The notes beneath the pieces were generated by a model. The model ran no database searches. It was not told where the DNA came from and worked only from the letters and a program-made list of their open reading frames with translations. From Merdiplasma sp045118075 (GTDB lineage: Bacteria > Bacillota > Clostridia > Lachnospirales > Lachnospiraceae): DNA of 11,226 nt. The stretch spans positions 1 to 11,226 of the forward strand of contig JBGUOI010000054.1 in assembly GCA_045118075.1 (NCBI GenBank), read 5' to 3'. Below are positions 6,919 through 11,226 of this stretch, piece after piece (positions within the stretch are counted from its first letter, which is position 1; every line of letters starts with the position of its first letter). Position numbers and translations under genes: made by a program.

Positions 6919-7067
6919 TGGCAAAAAAGAAAGCAGCGTATCCGGAGTATCGGAGAATAAAAGAAGATGCCCAGGAACTCCTGATCGCAAAAATGAATAT
7001 AGAGTCCTTCTACGAGGCGGATCAGAAAGCATTTCAGGAACGTCAGCGGCAGGAAAAACAGCATTAA
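6918..7067 (+). CDS. Small charged protein after the coupling protein gene
   Basis: A 49-residue frame starting at ATG 6918, overlapping the coupling protein stop as TGATG, and ending at TAA 7065-7067. It begins MAKKKAAYPEYRRIKEDAQ and ends in a Gln/Arg/Lys-rich tail. It looks like one or two amphipathic helices with no membrane segment or known motif. The TGATG overlap and the terminator just after the stop argue that it is the real last gene of this operon. The function is unknown. Confidence 0.6.
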   Translation: MAKKKAAYPEYRRIKEDAQELLIAKMNIESFYEADQKAFQERQRQEKQH

Positions 7068-7071
7068 GAAT

Positions 7072-7117
7072 CCGGAGTCAGACACCGTTTTTTTCCGGTG
7101 TCTGACTCCGGGCTTTT
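7072..7117 (+). terminator. Strong terminator closing the transfer operon
   Basis: A 16-bp perfect stem, CCGGAGTCAGACACCG (7072-7087) with CGGTGTCTGACTCCGG (7096-7111), an 8-base loop, then TTTTTT at 7114-7119. It begins five bases after the preceding stop. Such a strong stop between VirD4 and the rest of the transfer genes means anything downstream needs its own promoter. Confidence 0.93.
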
Positions 7118-7135
7118 TTCATTTTCAGGAAATGT

Positions 7136-7247
7136 GCCTTAAGGCAAATAAGCGTTTCACAGAAACGCGCAGCTCACACGAAGTGTGAAAAAGGGTTTGG
7201 GAAGCCCAACATGCAATTGTCTGTTTAGAAAACTATTACGAACAGAC
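7136..7247 (+). ncRNA. Array of five consecutive hairpins, candidate structured RNA
   Basis: Five inverted repeats follow each other: GCCTTAAGGC (7136-7145, a DNA palindrome); GCGTTTC/GAAACGC (7152-7158 and 7162-7168); TCACAC/GTGTGA with GAA loop (7174-7179 and 7183-7188); GGGTTT/AAGCCC with GGG loop (7193-7198 and 7202-7207); GTCTGTT/AACAGAC (7219-7225 and 7241-7247). No convincing coding frame covers them. A structured RNA, a DNA-level recombination or transfer site, or a scar of the cargo insertion are all possible. The pairings are visible; no known RNA family is recognised. Confidence 0.45.
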
Positions 7248-7332
7248 CCTGCTTGCCAAGTACTGAAGAAGTCAATATAGGTTCTCTTGATGCTTGAAAC
7301 CGTCAACATGCCTCTCCAGACTATATTCAATC

Positions 7333-7361
7333 TTGAAAAAGTACATGATTTTGTGTATAAT
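7333..7361 (+). promoter_or_regulatory. Sigma-A promoter of the cargo operon
   Basis: TTGAAA (7333-7338) and TATAAT (7356-7361) are separated by exactly 17 bases, close to the vegetative consensus. Transcription should begin near 7368, giving a leader of about 95 bases before the regulator ATG at 7464. It lies after the strong terminator, so the cargo has its own expression, independent of the transfer operon. Confidence 0.85.
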
Positions 7362-7372
7362 TCATCCTGTTG

Positions 7373-7414
7373 GATTATATCCTGAAGAACCTTCAGGATT
7401 ATGACGATATAATC
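7373..7414 (+). promoter_or_regulatory. Nested inverted repeat in the cargo leader
   Basis: GATTATATC (7373-7381) pairs with GATATAATC (7406-7414), enclosing a second dyad, TCCTGAAG (7380-7387) with CTTCAGGA (7391-7398). The structure lies 5-45 bases after the predicted transcription start. It could be the operator of the adjacent Cro/CI-type regulator or an RNA hairpin in the leader. No poly-T follows, so it is not a terminator. Confidence 0.6.
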
Positions 7415-7463
7415 AGGTTACTAAAGCAACACCGACTATGTTTCATAAGAACAGGGGGTTGTC

Positions 7464-7667
7464 ATGGCAGTCAGTTATAACAAGCTCTGGAACCTTGTGC
7501 GGCAGAACAAGATGAAAAAAGGCGACCTAGCCAGAGCAGCAGAGATCAGCAATTATTGGATGTCTAAGTTGAATCACGATGAGCCGGTACAGATGGAGGT
7601 AATGCTCCGACTGTGCAAGGTGTTTCATTGCGATATTGGTGACTTGATGGAAGTGATTGAAGAATAA
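7464..7667 (+). CDS. Small Cro/CI (XRE)-type transcriptional regulator
   Basis: A 67-residue protein that is almost only a helix-turn-helix domain: YNKLWNLVRQNKMKKGDLAR (about 5-24), the turn and recognition helix AAEISNYWMSKLNH (about 25-38), then VMLRLCKVFHCDIGDLMEVI (about 46-65). This is the short XRE type often placed first in restriction-modification and other defence loci, where it sets expression. AGGGGG at 7452-7457 serves ATG 7464. It is two bases from the next gene and lies directly behind the promoter and nested palindrome, so it probably controls its own operon; whether it represses or activates cannot be told. Confidence 0.88.
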   Translation: MAVSYNKLWNLVRQNKMKKGDLARAAEISNYWMSKLNHDEPVQMEVMLRLCKVFHCDIGDLMEVIEE

Positions 7668-7669
7668 TT

Positions 7670-9760
7670 ATGGCACTTAATAGACAGCCACAATGGAATA
7701 TATATGAGGCAGTTGTTCTTCTGGATGCTTATTTAGAAGCACAGAGAAAAGAACGGCCAAGAGCGCATATTATCAAGGATGTTTCTGCTGCGCTTCGCCA
7801 AATGGCGCTAAACCAGGGCCTTGTGATTGATGATGTTTACAGAAATGAGAATGGTATCTCTTATCAGCTTCAAAGCATGGAATCTGCTTTTAGAGGTGAG
7901 AAGATCTATGTCCCTGCTACGAAGCTGTTTGCTGAGGTTGTTTCAGTATATAACCAGGATCGAAGTCAGTTCGATTCTTTATTGGAGGAGGCACGAGAAA
8001 TGATTGAACAGCATGACAACAAGGAATCATTCCTTAGTTGGGCCTCTTCTGTTTTGTCGGAAAAACAATATAAATGGCTTGATGATAATATCCTTCATGT
8101 GGAACAGTACGCCCGTTCCAAAGGATTGATTACGGGTTCTATATATACTGTCTCAGACATCTCAACATTGCTGAGTATTAAAAAGGCAATCAGCAAGAAT
8201 AAACTCTTTCAGATTAAATACCGGAAGATTCTCCATAACATATATGGCGCTTTCGACGCATATATCAGTTTTTGTTCTCAGCAGCATTCAAGAAAAGAAG
8301 CAACTGCCCCAGTGAAGGAAGAGACTGCTTTTACACAGTCAGATTCTGTCATTGAGGTCAGACCAGACATTTCCGAGAGCAGCGAAAAGGACGGAATACA
8401 GAGGATACTTATCGAACATTATCAGTACGGTTTTCGATACGACTCAATTCGTGAGATTATGCGTTTCCGGCAATTTGCAGAAGCCATGGGCATAGATCTC
8501 CCTGAGACTGACGAACAGCTTAGGGATACGATCATATCATCCGGAACTGTAATTGATGACAAGGTTTTCTGTAAAAGTGAGAGCCTTCCCGAGGAATTGC
8601 GGAACCTGGTTGATGAAGCTTTTTCTACGGGCGCAGAAACTATCTATTACGAATGCTTGCTACAGAACAAATCAGAATGGATGGAAGAACACACTATTAC
8701 TTCCGAAGGAATATTGAAGGAATACTTACGGAAGTATTTAAGAGGTTGTTCTTTCGCAAAGAAATTTTTGATCAAAGGACCCAAAAAGACAGAAAAGCAA
8801 GCTGTTACGGAAGAAATCAAGCGTGTTTGGGGTAGTTCCCAAACTGAAAATGTAGATTCTCTCAGCGAGAGACTGCCCTATATACCTCTCGGAAACATCT
8901 GGCGAGTTATTTCAGGGAATGATCTTTTTGTGCTCTCCTCAGAGGGGGAATATCTACTCATTGATCGCTTTGTTATCTCACAAGATGAAATAGAAGACAT
9001 TGTTGATTACGTTGATGCGATATGTGAGGAAAATGGCTTTTGTTCATTGGCGGATGTACCGCTTGGAGACATAGAAGAGAATAATTATGACTTGTCTTTA
9101 TTGGCCATCTATAACGCTATTTACAAAGTGGCACTTGCTGGCAAGTATCATCTGAATGGAAAAATTCTCACGAAAGATAAGCCGGAACTCGATGCGGTTT
9201 TGTTACTGAAACAGCACATCAAAGGAAAGACGGAATGTACTTTTGACGAGGTTGCGGAAAAAGTGGTTGAACTGACCGGCGGAACAAATCGTCAGTATGC
9301 GTTCCAGGCTTTGTATGACGAAATGGTTCGAGTCGACAAGAATCGATTCGTAGCAAATAACGCTGTTAGTTTCGATGTTAGTGACATTGATCGGGTCCTT
9401 TCCACTTTCATATCGGATCATTTTGTGGCAATCCGGGACATTACTACCTTCGCAATGTTCCCTCTTTGTGGACAGGACTGGAATCATTATTTGCTGGAGA
9501 GTTTTTGCTATAAATACAGCCGGAAGTACAGTCTTCATGTAATTCATTTTAATGACAAGAATGCCGGAATCATTGCAGAGAAAGACTTCAACAAAAGCTA
9601 TCCCGAGATGCTTGCGATAGAGCTTGCTAGATCTGATGTAGAACTAAAGACAGAGAGTGTTGGAACATACTTGTTCAACACAGGATATATGGCAAAGAGC
9701 AAGTACGCCAAGCTTGGTGATATAGTCCAGCGTGCGAAAGAAATAAGGAAGGAGGGGTAA
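7670..9760 (+). CDS. Large multidomain protein of unknown function in the cargo operon
   Basis: A 696-residue cytoplasmic protein starting two bases after the regulator. Visible regions: an N-terminal module (about 6-115) with WNIYEAVVLLDAYLEA, RAHIIKDVSAALRQMA and DDVYRNENGISYQLQSM, which I associate from memory with N-termini of varied Firmicutes proteins; a helical region (120-205); a polar linker (205-240); a long middle part; a possible winged-helix segment (about 520-580, FDEVAEKVVELTGG through VRVDKNRFV); and a C-terminal part with DWNHYLLESFCYKYS (603-617) and GYMAKSKYAKL (672-682). I see no Walker A, methyltransferase, nuclease PD-ExK or HNH motif. The repeated small domains suggest DNA or partner recognition, not catalysis. 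Its stop lies four bases before the PP-loop gene, so the two are probably a functional pair. Base composition is more A+T-rich than the transfer genes. Confidence 0.75.
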   Translation: MALNRQPQWNIYEAVVLLDAYLEAQRKERPRAHIIKDVSAALRQMALNQGLVIDDVYRNENGISYQLQSMESAFRGEKIYVPATKLFAEVVSVYNQDRSQFDSLLEEAREMIEQHDNKESFLSWASSVLSEKQYKWLDDNILHVEQYARSKGLITGSIYTVSDISTLLSIKKAISKNKLFQIKYRKILHNIYGAFDAYISFCSQQHSRKEATAPVKEETAFTQSDSVIEVRPDISESSEKDGIQRILIEHYQYGFRYDSIREIMRFRQFAEAMGIDLPETDEQLRDTIISSGTVIDDKVFCKSESLPEELRNLVDEAFSTGAETIYYECLLQNKSEWMEEHTITSEGILKEYLRKYLRGCSFAKKFLIKGPKKTEKQAVTEEIKRVWGSSQTENVDSLSERLPYIPLGNIWRVISGNDLFVLSSEGEYLLIDRFVISQDEIEDIVDYVDAICEENGFCSLADVPLGDIEENNYDLSLLAIYNAIYKVALAGKYHLNGKILTKDKPELDAVLLLKQHIKGKTECTFDEVAEKVVELTGGTNRQYAFQALYDEMVRVDKNRFVANNAVSFDVSDIDRVLSTFISDHFVAIRDITTFAMFPLCGQDWNHYLLESFCYKYSRKYSLHVIHFNDKNAGIIAEKDFNKSYPEMLAIELARSDVELKTESVGTYLFNTGYMAKSKYAKLGDIVQRAKEIRKEG

Positions 9761-9764
9761 TGGT

Positions 9765-11207
9765 ATGTATTCTTACACTTTTGATTCTGAAACAGGAGGA
9801 ATTCTGCTGAATTCTACCCCGACTAACTTTTCCAAAGAGCCAAGACCTGTCTATGCAAAAGAAATGGATATTCTAGGTTTTGACAAATATTGGAGCTATG
9901 AAGCTCAGAACGACACGCCTTATATGTGGGCAGAGTCCAATGTGTATTGGTATAAAGGATCTCAAATTGCCAAAACAAAAGGTGGCGATCTCTACACCAG
10001 GCCAGAACTGCAGCCAGTTCGAGATGAAAACGGAGATATAGTTTTTGGCTCAACATCAGGATACGTTTTGGAGCCCATCGATATTGAAAGGATGTGTGCT
10101 CTTAACGAAGATCTCCTCTCTGTCATTGAGGATTCGACAGTAAAGAAAATAGTCAAGGAATACGAAAAGTTTCGAGATAAGCTGGATATCTTTCACGTGG
10201 CATTTTCAGGAGGAAAAGATAGCGCTGTTCTGTTAGATCTTGTGAAGAAAGCCCTTCCGAGAGACAGCTTTGTGGTGATTTTCGGAGATACCGGAATGGA
10301 ATTTCCGGATACTTATGAAGCTGTTAAACACGCGAAAAAGGAATGTGAGGAGGACGAAACCCCATTCTATGTTTCTCGATCACATTTTGATCCAAAGGAT
10401 TCTTGGAAGCTGTTTGGGCCACCTGCAAGAGTTCTGCGTTGGTGTTGTAGCGTCCATAAAAGCACCCCTCAAACGCTGAGAATGCGTGAGATTACAGGGA
10501 AAGATGATTATATCGGCATGGATTTCGTCGGAGTTCGTGCACACGAGAGTATTGCTAGAAGCAGATACGATTACGAGAATTTCGGGAAAAAGCAACGTGG
10601 CCAATATAGCTTCAATCCCATTTTAGAATGGACTTCCGCAGAGATATGGCTTTATATCTTCTACAATCATCTTTATATCAACGAGACATATAAGAAGGGA
10701 AACTCACGAGCAGGCTGCCTGTTTTGTCCAATGGGCGGCGGCGCCAGTGACTTTTTCCGGAGAAATGCCTATACAGAAGAGGTTGATACATATATCGACT
10801 ATGTAAAGGAGTCTTATTCTTCTTCTGATCCTCACAAGACTGATTCGTATGTCATGAATGGTGGATGGGGTGCAAGAAAAAACGGAAGAGATCTGAAAAA
10901 CAATAAGTTTAGATGCATCGAGAATCGCCCAGAAACACAACTGCAACTTAAGAAGGCTGGACTTCCAGCAGGAAAATGCCCTTATGAGCTGCCTGCCGCT
11001 GGCCAGCTGCCTCATCGATATCCGCCGTGCACTGACCACCAGCTCCACGGCGATTTTTGTTCCTTTTACCACCCAGGAGCTGTTCCAGTCCGGAAAGGAA
11101 TCCCTGTACTACGGCCTGAACGCTCTTTCCAACAACCTGATCATGGTGGACCGGAAGGCCCTGAAGAACCCGAACGGCCTGATTCTCGGTACCCCCGGTT
11201 CCGGTAA
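9765..11207 (+). pseudogene. PAPS-reductase-family PP-loop protein, truncated, with a foreign out-of-frame tail
   Basis: GGAGGGG (9751-9757) precedes ATG 9765. The N-terminal ~100 residues form a lineage-specific domain (FDKYWSYE, WAESNVYWYKG). The PP-loop domain has SGGKDS (148-153), which binds ATP as in ATP pyrophosphatases; FGDTGMEFPDT (173-183); WCCSVHK (226-232) and CLFC (318-321). CC plus CxxC is the [4Fe-4S] pattern of APS reductases and related enzymes; DndC/SspD of DNA phosphorothioation are PP-loop relatives. So this is probably a sulfur-transfer or nucleotide-activating enzyme, not necessarily assimilatory. Homology should end at about residues 380-388 (near 10905-10925). The rest of the 480-residue reading frame (from KAGLPAGKCPYELP on) is VirB4 sequence in the wrong frame. 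Homologues I remember are longer, with additional C-terminal domains. Probably inactive if the junction is real. Confidence 0.8.
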
Positions 11208-11226
11208 ATCCTTCAGCGCCAAGCGT
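10921..11226 (+). pseudogene. virB4: VirB4/TraE-like conjugation ATPase, internal fragment lacking its N-terminus
   Basis: Read from 10921 in the frame reaching the window edge, the sequence gives AQKHNCNLRRLDFQQE, SCLPLA, ALTTSSTAIFVPFTTQELF, YYGLNALSNNLIMVDRKALK and LILGTPGSGKSFSAKR. These are hallmark stretches of the VirB4/TraE ATPase that powers the mating channel of Tn1549-like ICEs; Walker A GTPGSGKS is at 11188-11211. The several hundred residues normally before this point are absent: the frame is closed by a stop at 10894 and no start or ribosome site precedes it. The C-terminal part may continue beyond the window. It is joined directly to the PAPS-reductase-like gene in a different frame, so as written no functional VirB4 can be made. 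Confidence 0.88.

Larger units (their letters stand above)
92..11226 (+). mobile_element. Left part of a Tn1549/CTn-type integrative and conjugative element next to rpsI
   Basis: From just after rpsI to the window edge the gene content is that of the Tn1549/CTn ICE family of Clostridia: small cysteine-rich proteins, RepA_N initiator, ParB, DUF5688, DUF3789-like, PcfB, VirD4-like coupling protein and a VirB4 piece, all in one direction. The integrase, relaxase, cell-wall hydrolase and remaining mating-channel genes are not in the window and would lie to the right. The left border is placed at the rpsI stop only as an approximation, since the other attachment site cannot be seen. A cargo operon (7464 to about 10920) interrupts the transfer region, and the genes normally between VirD4 and VirB4 are missing. 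Confidence 0.85.

Noticed and set aside
7136..7247. Hairpin array as a tRNA, riboswitch or group II intron end
   Set aside because: No cloverleaf with TTC-type loop and CCA end, no known ligand-binding core, and no intron domain V signature could be recognised.
8653..8835. Short open frame inside the 696-residue gene
   Set aside because: It is a frame shadow without a ribosome site or known motif.

Overview
The window is the left end of an integrative and conjugative element (ICE) of the Tn1549/CTn type, inserted next to the ribosomal protein gene rpsI of a Gram-positive, probably gut Clostridia (Oscillospiraceae/Lachnospiraceae-like) chromosome. The host call rests on the rpsI C-terminus, the strong AAGGAGG-type ribosome sites, and the set of element genes (RepA_N initiator, ParB, DUF5688, DUF3789, PcfB, VirD4). 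It is an inference; there is no species-level marker. Every gene I can support is on the + strand.

Layout. 1-150: last codons of rpsI and its terminator. 151-589: gene-free element end with two ~22-bp direct repeats, a possible attenuator/terminator and a palindrome just before the first gene. 590-2854: two small cysteine-rich proteins, a RepA_N replication initiator and ParB, overlapping or nearly touching. The initiator gene carries DNA repeats at an exact 23-bp period in its linker region, the expected place for the replication origin in RepA_N elements. 2877-2912: terminator. 2938-7067: tightly coupled operon of a small acidic protein, DUF5688, a DUF3789-like membrane peptide, PcfB, the VirD4/TraG-like coupling ATPase and a 49-residue protein, closed by a strong terminator at 7072-7117.

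7118-7463 is non-coding but full of structure: five consecutive short hairpins, then a near-consensus promoter and a nested inverted repeat in the 5' leader. It leads into a visibly more A+T-rich cargo operon: a small Cro/CI-type regulator, a 696-residue protein of unknown function, and a PAPS-reductase-family PP-loop protein with the CC...CxxC cysteine pattern of iron-sulfur APS reductases. Regulator plus large unknown protein plus DndC/SspD-like PP-loop enzyme resembles the start of a DNA-sulfur-modification or other defence locus; this is the candidate novel system.

The cargo ends abruptly. Near 10905-10925 the PAPS-reductase reading gives way, in another frame, to the middle of a VirB4/TraE conjugation ATPase running to the window edge with its Walker A motif. 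The genes usually found between VirD4 and VirB4 in this ICE family (Maff2, a VirB6/TrbL-like membrane protein, PrgI) and the VirB4 N-terminal part are absent. Either cargo acquisition was followed by a deletion that broke both the cargo operon and the transfer apparatus, or the contig is chimeric at that point.
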